A DNA stretch of 64,000 nucleotides from an uncultured bacterium (lineage in GTDB: Bacteria > Bacillota > Clostridia > Oscillospirales > Oscillospiraceae): NCBI GenBank assembly GCA_949293245.1, contig CASFCS010000026.1, forward strand, positions 1 to 64,000, given 5' to 3'. The translations under genes and the position numbers were made by a program. Of the stretch, positions 1 through 8,990 are shown one piece after another. The stretch's first letter is position 1. The number at the start of each line of letters is the position of its first letter. Below the pieces are notes generated by a model. That model had not been told where the DNA came from. It worked only from the letters and a program-made list of their open reading frames with translations, and did not search any database.

Positions 1-798
<798 letters not shown>

Positions 799-893
799 TC
801 AGCTTTGTTGTTACGCAGTATAGCACACTGCCGGGGAAAAGAATGATAACTGTGATACAATCTGAAAAGATTTCACTGGGGCGGGGGAGGGGC

Positions 894-1445
894 TTACAGC
901 ACGCTCTTGCCCAGGTTGAACTCGCCCTTCTCCTTGTTGTCGTCGTTGATGGTGGTGGCGCCCCGCTCCAGGGCCACCATGCCGGTGCGCACCAGCTCCA
1001 GAATGCCGAACTCCATGAGCAGTTTCTCCAGGGCGTTGTCCTTGGACTCCTCGCCGATCACCGCCAGGGTGAGAGACTGGGGAGACACGTCGATGATGGA
1101 GGCCCGGAAGATGTTGGCGATCTGAATGACCTCGTTGCGCACCTCCCGGCTCTCGGCCTTCACCTTAATGAGCACCAGCTCCCGGCGGATGGAGTCGTTG
1201 GGGGGGAGGAGCTGCACGGAATACACAGGGAAAAGCTTGCGCAGCTGGTTCATCACCTGCTCGATCATCTTGTCATCCCCCATTACCTCGATGGTGATAC
1301 GGGAGACGGCGGGATCGTCGGTGGTGCCCACGGCCAGGGACTCGATGTTGTACCCCTTCCGGGAGAACAGGCGGGAGACCTGGCTGAGCACGCCGGAGGA
1401 GTTCTCCACCAGAACGGAGAGGGTGTTGCGTCGCATGGTCTTCAT
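894..1445 (-). CDS. ilvN: Acetolactate synthase small (regulatory) subunit
   Basis: Regulatory subunit of acetohydroxyacid synthase, which activates IlvB and confers valine feedback inhibition. The protein is 183 residues, within the usual 160-185. An ACT domain occupies about residues 5-75 (TLSVLVENSSGVLSQVSRLF), followed by the IlvN C-terminal domain with the ESREVRNEV and SLTLAVIGEE segments. It starts 13 bases after the ilvB stop, preceded by AAGGAGGATAAGGAT, so the two subunits are made from one transcript. The last 15 residues are an acidic/basic extension (INDDNKEKGEFNLGKSVL) beyond the conserved core. The symbol ilvH is used for the same gene in some genomes. Confidence 0.96.
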   Translation of the reverse strand: MKTMRRNTLSVLVENSSGVLSQVSRLFSRKGYNIESLAVGTTDDPAVSRITIEVMGDDKMIEQVMNQLRKLFPVYSVQLLPPNDSIRRELVLIKVKAESREVRNEVIQIANIFRASIIDVSPQSLTLAVIGEESKDNALEKLLMEFGILELVRTGMVALERGATTINDDNKEKGEFNLGKSVL

Positions 1446-1458
1446 ATCCTTATCCTCC

Positions 1459-3168
1459 TTAATCCAGCAAGAAATCGGTGACGGGGGTGCCGCCGTTGAC
1501 CATGGGGTGGACCATGGCGTCCTTGTCGATGGCGCATTCGATGACGCAGCCGGTGTCCAGGGTGAGGGCCTTGCGGAAGGCCTCCTCGAACTCCGTCTGG
1601 TTCTTGGCCCGGAAGCCGGGCAGGCCGTAGGCCTCCGCCAGCTTCACAAAGTCGGGACCCTTCTCCAGGTCGGTCTGGGAGAAGCGCTTTTCATAGAGCA
1701 GGTTCTGCCACTGGCGGACCATGCCCAGGGTGTGGTTGTTGAAGATTACGGTGATGACCGGGATGTGGTAGTGCTCCTCGGTGCACAGCTCATGGCAGTT
1801 CATGCGGAAGCAGCCGTCACCGGTGCAGTGGACCACCACCTTGTCCGGGTTGCCCACCTTGGCCCCCATGGCGGCCCCCAGACCGAAGCCCATGGTGCCA
1901 AAGCCGCCGGAGGTGATGAGCTGCCCCGGCCGGGAGAAGTGAAAGTACTGGGCGGACCACATCTGGTGCTGGCCCACGTCGGTGGCGATAATGGCGTCCC
2001 CATCGGTGAGGGCCTGGATGGTCTCCAGCACCTCGTGGGCGTGGAGGATGCCGTCCACCTTCAGGGGGACCTCCTTCCGGGAGAACACGTGCTCTTTCCA
2101 GGCGGAGAAGTCCATCTGGGTGAGCCCCTGGTTGAGCAGCTCCAGCACCCGCCGGGCGTCCCCGATGATATGGTGGTCGGTGAGGACGTTCTTGTCGATC
2201 TCCGCCCGGTCAATGTCGATGTGGACAATCTTGGCGTTGCGGCAGAAGGTGTCCGGATTGGTGGCCACCCGGTCGGAGAAGCGGCAGCCCACGGCGATGA
2301 GCAGGTCGCACTCGGCGGAGGCCATGTTGGACGCGTGGGAGCCGTGCATGCCGATCATGCCGGTGAACTGGGGGTGGTTGCCCGGCAGGGCGCCGCCGCC
2401 CATGATGGTGGAGGCCACCGGGGCGTCCAGGGTCTCCACGAACTTGCGGAACTCAGGCACCGCGCCCCGGGAGCGGATCACGCCGCCGCCCACCAGAACC
2501 AGGGGACGCTGGGACTCCCGGATCATCTCCAGCAGCTTCTGAATGTCCCCGTGGTCGGGCTCGGGGGTCTTCAGGTCGTGGCTGGCCCGGCGGAGCAGGG
2601 CAGCCAGGCGGCCGTGGTTGGCATGCTCGCTGCGGGGCAGGGGGGTGAAGTCGCAGGTGGCGGCGGTGGCGTTCTTGGCGATGTCCACCAGCACGGGGCC
2701 GGGCCGGCCGGAGCGGGCGATGGCAAAGGCCTCCCGCAGCACGTCGGCCAGCTTGGTCACGTCCTTCACCAGGTAGTTGCACTTGGTGATGGGCATGGTG
2801 ATGCCGGTAATGTCCACCTCCTGGAAGGAGTCCTTGCCGATGAGGTGCTCGGCCACGTTGCAGGTGATGAACACCACGGGGGAGGAGTCGTAGTAGGCGG
2901 TGGCAATGCCGGTGACCAGATTGGTGGCGCCGGGGCCGGAGGTGGCGAAGCACACGCCCACCTTGCCGGTGGAGCGGGCATACCCGTCGGCGGCGTGGGA
3001 GGCGCCCTGCTCGTGGGCGGTGAGGATGTGACGGATCTTCTGGCCGTAGCCATGCAGCTCAAGCTCGTCGTAAATATTCAGAATGGTGCCGCCGGGATAC
3101 CCGAATACGGTGTCCACTTCCTGCTCCAGCAGGCACTCCATGACGATTTGCGCTCCTCGCATCAACAT
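1459..3168 (-). CDS. ilvB: Acetolactate synthase large (catalytic) subunit
   Basis: Thiamine-diphosphate enzyme that condenses pyruvate with pyruvate or 2-oxobutyrate, the first committed step of branched-chain amino acid synthesis. The protein is 569 residues, typical for the family. Visible motifs are YPGGTILNIYDEL, the catalytic glutamate in AHEQGA at residue 53, and the ThDP/Mg site GDGCFRMN at about 450 with the NN pair at about 477. The frame is open upstream to 3330, but the extension is translated T-box leader. The ATG at 3168 is chosen because AAAGGAGG lies 8 bases upstream and the family N-terminus (MRGAQIVMECL) begins there. It is the first gene of the operon, controlled by the T-box at 3241-3495. 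Confidence 0.97.
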   Translation of the reverse strand: MLMRGAQIVMECLLEQEVDTVFGYPGGTILNIYDELELHGYGQKIRHILTAHEQGASHAADGYARSTGKVGVCFATSGPGATNLVTGIATAYYDSSPVVFITCNVAEHLIGKDSFQEVDITGITMPITKCNYLVKDVTKLADVLREAFAIARSGRPGPVLVDIAKNATAATCDFTPLPRSEHANHGRLAALLRRASHDLKTPEPDHGDIQKLLEMIRESQRPLVLVGGGVIRSRGAVPEFRKFVETLDAPVASTIMGGGALPGNHPQFTGMIGMHGSHASNMASAECDLLIAVGCRFSDRVATNPDTFCRNAKIVHIDIDRAEIDKNVLTDHHIIGDARRVLELLNQGLTQMDFSAWKEHVFSRKEVPLKVDGILHAHEVLETIQALTDGDAIIATDVGQHQMWSAQYFHFSRPGQLITSGGFGTMGFGLGAAMGAKVGNPDKVVVHCTGDGCFRMNCHELCTEEHYHIPVITVIFNNHTLGMVRQWQNLLYEKRFSQTDLEKGPDFVKLAEAYGLPGFRAKNQTEFEEAFRKALTLDTGCVIECAIDKDAMVHPMVNGGTPVTDFLLD

Positions 3169-3240
3169 TGTAAAAACCTCCTTTGGTAATCTGGCGCCTG
3201 GGGCGCCTGGTGGCCGCGAAACCGGGGAGCCCGGACAATA

Positions 3241-3281
3241 AAAACAGCATGGCCGATCACCCCATAGGGCGAAGCCATGCT
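3241..3281 (-). terminator. T-box attenuator terminator before ilvB
   Basis: Minus-strand hairpin with arms AGCATGGC and GCCATGCT, an inner CGCCC/GGG pairing, and then GTTTTT. It overlaps the 3' side of the antiterminator, as expected for T-box attenuation. Confidence 0.88.
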
Positions 3282-3495
3282 CCGTGGTACCACCTAAATT
3301 CTCAGACTCCCCGAAAAGGGGAAATTCCAAGCACTTGACCCTGTAACGGCGGGGGACCGTCCCGGCTTACTGCCCTCAAGGGGGTTGGGCCGGACTGCTC
3401 CCGGGAGACCTTCACTCCGCCGCGCACGAAAGCTTCCACCAACCGCTTCCTCTCTGGGCATTGACGGGGGAGTTACTGACCCGATCATCGCATTT
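3241..3495 (-). promoter_or_regulatory. T-box leader of ilvBNC, specifier GUC (Val)
   Basis: tRNA-sensing leader. On the minus strand the canonical antiterminator sequence AGGTGGTACCACGG is at 3281-3300 and is followed by a competing terminator. Stem I shows AGTAACTCCCC and GGTGGAAGCTTTC elements. The specifier region reads GTGAAG-GTC-TCCCGGGAGC. Placing the codon 10 bases before the end of the GAGC element, the same spacing as in the two aromatic T-boxes of this window, gives GTC (plus-strand 3407-3409), valine. A CTC (Leu) triplet overlaps it by one base, so leucine cannot be fully excluded. Uncharged tRNA should favour readthrough into ilvB. The identity of the element is certain; the codon is an inference from alignment. 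Confidence 0.93.
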
Positions 3496-3545
3496 TACAA
3501 TATGACACTTTCATACTGTAGCGTATGTTGGATGTATTGCTACTA

Positions 3546-3574
3546 ATCATACCGTTTGACCTTGGATTTGTCAA
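3546..3574 (-). promoter_or_regulatory. SigmaA promoter of ilvBNC
   Basis: Minus-strand TTGACA (3569-3574) and TATGAT (3546-3551) separated by exactly 17 bases, near-perfect vegetative consensus. The predicted start at about 3539 lies some 45 bases upstream of T-box stem I. Confidence 0.9.
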
Positions 3575-3812
3575 CGACATTTTTTTCTTTTCTGAAAAAT
3601 TCCCTCCGGCGCCGGGGAGCCGGGGACGGCAGCGGAGTCGGGATGTACAGGTCGTATTTTAAAGGAACAGGTGGAAATTGTTGATATTTTGACAATAAAT
3701 ATGCTAGACAGCAGGCAAACACAATGATACAATGATAAGAAGTTCGGAGGCCGAGGCCTGCGGCGGCAGCGGTCGGATCGGCATCTGTTTCGAATCAATG
3801 TGAGGTGAGGTT

Positions 3813-5138
3813 ATGTTTCATTCTTTCTATGGCGGCGTCCATCCCAAGGGGAAAAAGGACGCCACCAAGAGCAAAGCGGTGGAGCCATTGACCAACCAGC
3901 CGGCTCAGGTGGTGATCCCCATGCTGCAGCATGTGGGCGCCCCCTGCAAGCCTCTGGTAAGCAAGGGCGACACCGTGCTGGTGGGACAGAAGATTGGAGA
4001 GCCCACCGGCCTGGGCGCGCCGGTCCACGCCAGCGTGTCGGGTACGGTGGCGGCGGTGGAGCCCCGGCCCCACGCCGGCGGCACTCCGGTGATGTCGGTG
4101 GTCATTGACAATGACATGCAGGACACCCCGGCCCAGCCCATCCCCCGCCCGGCGGACCCGGAGAAGCTGACCGCCCAGCAGGTGGTGGACTTGGTGAAGG
4201 AGGCGGGCATCACCGGTATGGGCGGCGCCGGCTTCCCCACCCATGTGAAGCTCAGCGGCGCCATCGGTAAGGTGGACACCCTGATCCTCAACGGCTCGGA
4301 GTGCGAGCCCTACATCACCGCCGACCACCGCCTCATGCTGGAGGAGGGGGAGAAGCTCCTCTCCGGCATCCGGGTGCTCATGGGTGCCCTGGGTCTGGAC
4401 AAGGCCTATGTGGGCATCGAGGACAACAAGCCTGACGCGGTGGAGCACCTGCGCTCCCTGGTGGGAGAGAAGAAGGACATTGAGATCTGCTCTCTCCAGA
4501 CCAAGTACCCCGAGGGGGCGGAGAAGCAGCTCATCCAGAAGATCACCGGCCGGCAGATCCCGCCGGGCAAACTGCCTGCCGATGTGCAGTGCGCCGTGTT
4601 CAACGTGGCCACCGCCGTGGCCGTCCACGACGCGGTGTACGAGGGCAAGCCCCTGACCCACCGGCTGCTCACCGTCACCGGCGGGGCCATTGAAAAGCCC
4701 CGCAACCTGCGGGTGCCCATCGGCACCTCCTTCGAGCACATCATCGAGGAGGGGGGCGGCTTCAAGGGTGAGCCCGACCGGGTGATCACCGGCGGCCCCA
4801 TGATGGGCATCGCCCAGTTTGACCTGTCTGTCCCTGTCATGAAGGGCACCAATGCCGTCACCGCCCTGGCCGCCGACGAGGTGCCCCCCCAGGAGGCGGA
4901 CCCCACCTGCATCCGGTGCGGCAACTGTGTGGACCACTGCCCCATGCACCTGATGCCGGTGATGATCCACAACCTGATGAAGTTCCGCCGGTACAGCGAG
5001 CTGGGGGATTACAACACCATGGACTGCATCGAGTGCGGCTCCTGTTCCTACGGCTGCCCCGCCCGCATCCCCCTGGTGCAGATCATCCGGGCGGCCAAGA
5101 TGGAGATGCGGAAACTTCCCAAGAAGGAGGGTGCGTAA
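3813..5138 (+). CDS. rnfC: Rnf electron transport complex subunit C
   Basis: Peripheral iron-sulfur/flavin subunit of the Rnf complex, which couples ferredoxin oxidation and NAD+ reduction to Na+ or H+ export across the membrane. RnfC is the likely NADH-binding end. The protein is 441 residues, starting MFHSFYGGVHPKGKK. It carries the RnfC barrel-sandwich N-terminus, a central NuoF-like region (GMGGAGFPTHVKL, ILNGSECEPYITAD), and two 4Fe-4S motifs, CIRCGNCVDHCP at about 366 and CIECGSCSYGCP at about 405. It opens the C-D-G-E-A-B operon, 240 bases after the divergent ilv promoter. AGGTGAGG precedes the ATG. A TTGACA occurs at 3689 but I see no convincing -10 partner. Confidence 0.97.
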   Translation: MFHSFYGGVHPKGKKDATKSKAVEPLTNQPAQVVIPMLQHVGAPCKPLVSKGDTVLVGQKIGEPTGLGAPVHASVSGTVAAVEPRPHAGGTPVMSVVIDNDMQDTPAQPIPRPADPEKLTAQQVVDLVKEAGITGMGGAGFPTHVKLSGAIGKVDTLILNGSECEPYITADHRLMLEEGEKLLSGIRVLMGALGLDKAYVGIEDNKPDAVEHLRSLVGEKKDIEICSLQTKYPEGAEKQLIQKITGRQIPPGKLPADVQCAVFNVATAVAVHDAVYEGKPLTHRLLTVTGGAIEKPRNLRVPIGTSFEHIIEEGGGFKGEPDRVITGGPMMGIAQFDLSVPVMKGTNAVTALAADEVPPQEADPTCIRCGNCVDHCPMHLMPVMIHNLMKFRRYSELGDYNTMDCIECGSCSYGCPARIPLVQIIRAAKMEMRKLPKKEGA

Positions 5139-5139
5139 C

Positions 5140-6147
5140 ATGCCTTTGCTGAACAAACGACTCAATGTGGCATCCTCTCCCCATTTTGCCGCGGTGCCCA
5201 ATACCCGCAGCGTGATGCTGGATGTACTCATTGCCCTGGTGCCCGCCCTGGTGATGGCCGTGTATTTCTTCGGCTTCCGGGCCCTCACCCTCACCCTGGT
5301 GTCGGTGGGCGCCTGCGTGTTCTTCGAGTGGGGCTACCGCAAGCTCCTCCACAAGAGCAACACCGTGGGGGACCTGTCCGCCTGCGTCACCGGCGTGCTC
5401 ATGGCCATGTGCCTGCCGGTGACGGTGCCCTACTGGATGGCCATCATCGGCGCGTTCTTCGCCATCGTGGTGGTCAAGCAGCTTTTCGGCGGCCTGGGTG
5501 AGAACTTCATGAACCCCGCCCTGGGCGCCCGGGCCTTTTTGATGATGTGCTACCCCGCCGTGATGACCGTGTGGGTCACCAGCGGCACCTGGGTGAGCCT
5601 CATCAGCCCCGAGGTGGACGGCGTCACCGGCGCCACCCCCCTCTCTTACATGAAGAGCGGCCTGCTGCCCGAGGGGGTCACCCTGCGGCAGATGCTCCTG
5701 GGTCAGACCGGCGGCTGCCTGGGCGAGGTGTGCGCCCTGCTGCTCATTGCCGGCGGCATCTACCTGGTGGCCAACAAGGTCATCTCCCCCCGCATCCCCC
5801 TGGTGTATGTGGGCACCGTGGCGGTGCTCACCTTCCTCTTCCCCCTGGGCGGCCAGGACCGGCTGATGTGGATGCTCTACAACGTGCTGGGCGGCGGACT
5901 GCTGCTGGGCGCCATCTTCATGGCCACCGACTATGTGTCCTCCCCCGTCACCCCCAAGGGGCAGATCTTCTACGCCCTGGGCTGCGGCCTGCTGACGGTG
6001 CTCATCCGCTATTTCGGCGGCTATCCCGAGGGCGTGTCCTACGCCATTTTGATCATGAACGTCTGCGCGCCCCTGCTGGATAAGGCGGGCAAGCCCCGGC
6101 GTTTCGGCCTTGTGAAGGAGAAAAAGAAGGAGGGAGCGGACACATGA
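5140..6147 (+). CDS. rnfD: Rnf complex subunit D, membrane flavoprotein
   Basis: Integral membrane subunit of Rnf carrying covalent FMN, involved in electron transfer through the membrane. The protein is 335 residues with the RnfD/NqrB N-terminus (LNVASSPHF, followed by VPNTRSVMLDVLIALVPAL), many hydrophobic helices and the segment DGVTGATPLSYMK. The last matches the family's flavinylation motif (SGAT/TGAT-type), with the acceptor threonine in VTGATP. Start ATG 5140 is chosen over an in-frame GTG at 5131 because AAGGAGG ends 9 bases before it. Its stop overlaps the rnfG start (ATGA), consistent with translational coupling. Confidence 0.96.
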   Translation: MPLLNKRLNVASSPHFAAVPNTRSVMLDVLIALVPALVMAVYFFGFRALTLTLVSVGACVFFEWGYRKLLHKSNTVGDLSACVTGVLMAMCLPVTVPYWMAIIGAFFAIVVVKQLFGGLGENFMNPALGARAFLMMCYPAVMTVWVTSGTWVSLISPEVDGVTGATPLSYMKSGLLPEGVTLRQMLLGQTGGCLGEVCALLLIAGGIYLVANKVISPRIPLVYVGTVAVLTFLFPLGGQDRLMWMLYNVLGGGLLLGAIFMATDYVSSPVTPKGQIFYALGCGLLTVLIRYFGGYPEGVSYAILIMNVCAPLLDKAGKPRRFGLVKEKKKEGADT

Positions 6148-6695
6148 GTACGGCAACTGCGGCCAAAACCGGCGCCGGCATCGGCCAGCTGGCGGTGGTA
6201 CTCTTTGCCATCAGCGCCCTGACGGCGCTGTGCCTGGGCCTTGTGAACTATGTGACGGCTCCCATTATCGCCAAGAACGAGGCTGAGAAGGTGGCCCAGG
6301 CCATGAACGAAGTGCTCCCCTATGACGGGGAGTACACCGAAGTGACCTATTCCGGCAGTGACGCCACGGTGGAGTCGGTGTATCAGGCGGGGGACCAGGG
6401 CTATGTGGTCCAAGTGTCCCCCAGCGGCAGCTTCAGCGGCACCCTCACGGTGATGGTGGGGGTGGACAGCGCCGGGGCGGTCACCGGTATCTCCATTGTC
6501 AAGACCTCTGAGACCGCCGGTCTGGGGGCCAAGGCCGGGGAGGAGTCCTTCCGCAGCCAGTTCGTGGGCCTCACCAGCGCCTCGGTCACCAAGGACGGGG
6601 GCACCGTTGACGCCCTCACCGGCGCCACCATCACCTCCCGGGCCGTGTGCAACGCGGTGAACAGCGCCATTGCCGCGGCGGCCAGCGCGGGTTAA
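6144..6695 (+). CDS. rnfG: Rnf complex subunit G, covalent FMN protein
   Basis: Flavoprotein of the Rnf complex, held by one N-terminal membrane helix (about residues 10-35, IGQLAVVLFAISALTALCL) with an extracytoplasmic FMN-binding domain. The protein is 183 residues. The covalent FMN attachment motif is at the end of the domain: TGAT at about 159-162 in DALTGATITS, where the second threonine is the expected acceptor. GLGAKAGEESF is the other conserved FMN-domain segment. The start overlaps the rnfD stop by 4 bases. Covalent attachment requires an ApbE transferase, which is not in this window. Confidence 0.95.
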   Translation: MSTATAAKTGAGIGQLAVVLFAISALTALCLGLVNYVTAPIIAKNEAEKVAQAMNEVLPYDGEYTEVTYSGSDATVESVYQAGDQGYVVQVSPSGSFSGTLTVMVGVDSAGAVTGISIVKTSETAGLGAKAGEESFRSQFVGLTSASVTKDGGTVDALTGATITSRAVCNAVNSAIAAAASAG

Positions 6696-6707
6696 GGAGG
6701 GCGAACC

Positions 6708-7355
6708 ATGAATATCAAAAAGCAATTTACCGAGGGCCTCATCACCCAGAACCCGGTCACCGTCCAGCTGCTGGGCATGTGCTCCGTCATGGCCATCAGT
6801 ACCAGCCTCTTCAACGGCCTGGGCATGGGCCTGTCCGTGCTGGTGATCCTCACCTGCGCCAACGTGGTGATTTCCCTGCTGCGCAAGATCATTCCCAACA
6901 AGGTGCGCATCGCCTGCTACATCGTGGTCATCGCGGGCTTTGTGACCATCGTGGACCTGGCCCTGAAGGCCTGGCTCCCCGATCTGTCCGAGAGCCTGGG
7001 CCTCTTTATCCCCCTGATCGTGGTCAACTGCATCATTCTGGGCCGGGCGGAGTCCTTCGCCTCCAAAAACGGCGTGGCGGCCTCCGCCCTGGACGGCGTG
7101 TTCCAGGGCCTGGGCTACACGGTGGTGCTGGTGATCATGAGCGTGGTGCGTGAGTTCCTGGGCAACGGCACCTTTGGCGGCGGCGTGCTCAACGGCGGCC
7201 AGGGCATCCGCATCCTGCCGGAGGACATCCCCATGCTGGGCATGATCCTGCCGGTGGGCGGCTTCCTGACTTTGGCCTGCGTCATTGCGGCCATGCAGTA
7301 TTTCCTGGCCCGGGGCAAGAAGGGCGAGAAGAAAGAGGAGGTGGATGAGGGATGA
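6708..7355 (+). CDS. rnfE: Rnf complex subunit E, membrane protein
   Basis: Integral membrane subunit of Rnf, homologous to NqrD, one of the paired RnfA/RnfE antiporter-like subunits. The protein is 215 residues with about six hydrophobic helices. The conserved stretch FIPLIVVNCIILGRAESFA contains the Cys that, with its RnfA counterpart, is thought to hold an intramembrane 2Fe-2S cluster; a second Cys lies in VILTCANVV. The C-terminus is a short basic/acidic tail (ARGKKGEKKEEVDEG). AAGGAGGGCGAACC precedes the start, and the stop overlaps rnfA by 4 bases. Confidence 0.95.
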   Translation: MNIKKQFTEGLITQNPVTVQLLGMCSVMAISTSLFNGLGMGLSVLVILTCANVVISLLRKIIPNKVRIACYIVVIAGFVTIVDLALKAWLPDLSESLGLFIPLIVVNCIILGRAESFASKNGVAASALDGVFQGLGYTVVLVIMSVVREFLGNGTFGGGVLNGGQGIRILPEDIPMLGMILPVGGFLTLACVIAAMQYFLARGKKGEKKEEVDEG

Positions 7356-7966
7356 TCGACTTTGGTATGCTGTTTTCCATCGCCCTGGGGGCGATCCTGG
7401 TCAACAACTTCATCTTCTCTCAGTTCCTGGGCATCTGCCCCTTCATGGGCGTGTCCAAGCGGGTGGACACCGCTCTGGGCATGGGCATGGCGGTCATCTT
7501 CGTCATGGGCATCGCCTCGGCGGTGTGCTGGGTCATCAATGAGCTGCTGCTCACCAACCCGGTCCTCTTCCCCGACGGGAACAACCTGGAGTTCATGCAG
7601 ACCATCGCTTACATCCTGGTCATCGCCAGCCTGGTGCAGTTTGTGGAGATGTTCCTTCAGAAGGCCATGCCCGCCCTCTACCAGGCTCTGGGCGTGTACC
7701 TCCCTCTGATCACCACCAACTGCGCCGTGCTGGGCGTGGTGCTCCAGAACACCCAGAATGGTTACGACTTCCTGGAGAGCGTGGTGTACGGCATCACCGG
7801 CGGCGTGGGCTTCCTGCTGGCCATCGTGCTCTTTGCCAGCGTGCGGGAGCGGCTGGAGTTCTCCCGCTGCCCCAAGTCCTTCGAGGGCTTCCCCATCGCC
7901 CTGGTCACCGGCGGCCTCATCGCCCTGGCCTTCATGGGCTTCTCCGGCCTGAAAATCACGTTCTGA
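7352..7966 (+). CDS. rnfA: Rnf complex subunit A, membrane protein
   Basis: Membrane subunit of Rnf, homologous to NqrE and inverted relative to RnfE. The protein is 204 residues with six predicted helices. The signature FIFSQFLGICPFMGVSK near the N-terminus and LPLITTNCAVLGV in the middle carry the two conserved cysteines (ICP and TNCAV) proposed to bind a shared 2Fe-2S cluster with RnfE. GAGGAGGTGGATGAGGG lies before the ATG, inside the rnfE tail. Confidence 0.96.
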   Translation: MIDFGMLFSIALGAILVNNFIFSQFLGICPFMGVSKRVDTALGMGMAVIFVMGIASAVCWVINELLLTNPVLFPDGNNLEFMQTIAYILVIASLVQFVEMFLQKAMPALYQALGVYLPLITTNCAVLGVVLQNTQNGYDFLESVVYGITGGVGFLLAIVLFASVRERLEFSRCPKSFEGFPIALVTGGLIALAFMGFSGLKITF

Positions 7967-7984
7967 TGGGAGGATGAGGAGAGT

Positions 7985-8800
7985 ATGACAACTGTTATTC
8001 TGGCCGTTGTGGTCCTGGGCGTCCTGGGCCTGGCCTTCGGCGCGGTGCTGGGGGTGGCCTCCAAGGTGTTTGCCGTGGAGGTGGACCAGCGGGAGAGCGC
8101 CATCAAGGAGATCCTCCCCGGGGCCAACTGCGGCGGCTGCGGCTACCCCGGCTGCGGCGGCTATGCCGCGGCGGTGGCCAAGGGAGAGGCGGCCCCCAAC
8201 TGCTGCGCCGCCGGCGGCGCGGCGGTGGCCGCCCAGATCGCGGAGATCATGGGCATGAAGGTGGAGGCCACCCAGCGCCAGGTGGCCTATGTGCGCTGCA
8301 CCGGCGGCGGCAAGGCCCATTTGAAGTACGACTATGTGGGCCTGGATGACTGTCTGGCCGCCGCCCGGCTGCCTGCCGGCGGCCCCCTGGACTGCCAGTT
8401 CGGCTGTCTGGGCATGGGCAGCTGCGTGAAGGCCTGCCCCTTTGACGCCATCCATCTGGTGGATGGGGTGGCCCAGGTGGACGAGGAGGCCTGCAAGGGC
8501 TGCAAGGCCTGTGTGGCCACCTGCCCCCGCAGCATCATCACCATGGTGCCCTACGGCCAGCAGGTGAAGGTGCCCTGCTCCTCCAAGAGCAAGGGGGCCG
8601 ATACCCGCAAGGCCTGCGACAACGGCTGCATCGGCTGCAAGCTGTGCGAGAAGAACTGCCCCGCCGACGCCATCCATGTGGTGGACAACGTGGCGGTGAT
8701 CGACTACAGCAAGTGCACCGCCTGCGGCACCTGCGTGACCAAGTGCCCCCGGAAGCTCATCACCGGGAAGGACCTGGCCCCGGCCGAGAGCGCGGGCTGA
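7985..8800 (+). CDS. rnfB: Rnf complex subunit B, polyferredoxin
   Basis: Electron-entry subunit of Rnf that takes electrons from reduced ferredoxin on the cytoplasmic side. The protein is 271 residues, longer than proteobacterial RsxB (about 190) and like clostridial and acetogen RnfB. It has one N-terminal membrane helix, then the CGGCGYPGCGGY cluster motif with partner cysteine at about 73 (residues 49-74). Four ferredoxin-like motifs follow, ending in CPFDAI, CPRSII, CPADAI and CPRKLI. It is the last gene of the operon. The ATG is preceded by GGGAGGATGAGGAGAGT. The palindrome at 8815-8866 begins 15 bases after its stop. Confidence 0.97.
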   Translation: MTTVILAVVVLGVLGLAFGAVLGVASKVFAVEVDQRESAIKEILPGANCGGCGYPGCGGYAAAVAKGEAAPNCCAAGGAAVAAQIAEIMGMKVEATQRQVAYVRCTGGGKAHLKYDYVGLDDCLAAARLPAGGPLDCQFGCLGMGSCVKACPFDAIHLVDGVAQVDEEACKGCKACVATCPRSIITMVPYGQQVKVPCSSKSKGADTRKACDNGCIGCKLCEKNCPADAIHVVDNVAVIDYSKCTACGTCVTKCPRKLITGKDLAPAESAG

Positions 8801-8814
8801 GCGGATATAGTAAA

Positions 8815-8866
8815 CTCAAGGGAAAGAGATGGTTGACCATATGGTCAACCATCTCTTTCCCTTGAG
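8815..8866. repeat. Perfect 52-bp palindrome after rnfB
   Basis: Two 26-base arms (left arm CTCAAGGGAAAGAGATGGTT then GACCAT) are exact reverse complements with no loop base between them. There is no T-tract on the plus strand side, so it is not a textbook intrinsic terminator, although the RNA would fold into a very long hairpin that could end or stabilise the rnf transcript. A weaker inverted pair (AGCGGAT at 8799, ATCCGCT at 8916) flanks it. Confidence 0.9.
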
Positions 8867-8938
8867 GCGCAGGGGGAGAGTCCTGGTCAGAGAGGAAAAC
8901 ACCTGCCGCTATCCGCTGAAACAGACGGCAAAGGGACA

Positions 8939-8977
8939 CAAAATACCTCCAGGCCCCAGGGGCCTGGAGGTATTTTG
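8939..8977. terminator. Bidirectional terminator between rnf operon and 8991 gene
   Basis: Inverted repeat with 19-base arms (CAAAATACCTCCAGGCCCC and its complement) around one base. The A/T ends of the stem supply a U-rich 3' side in both directions, fitting two convergent operons. Confidence 0.75.
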
Positions 8978-8990
8978 CACATTGTGCTTT

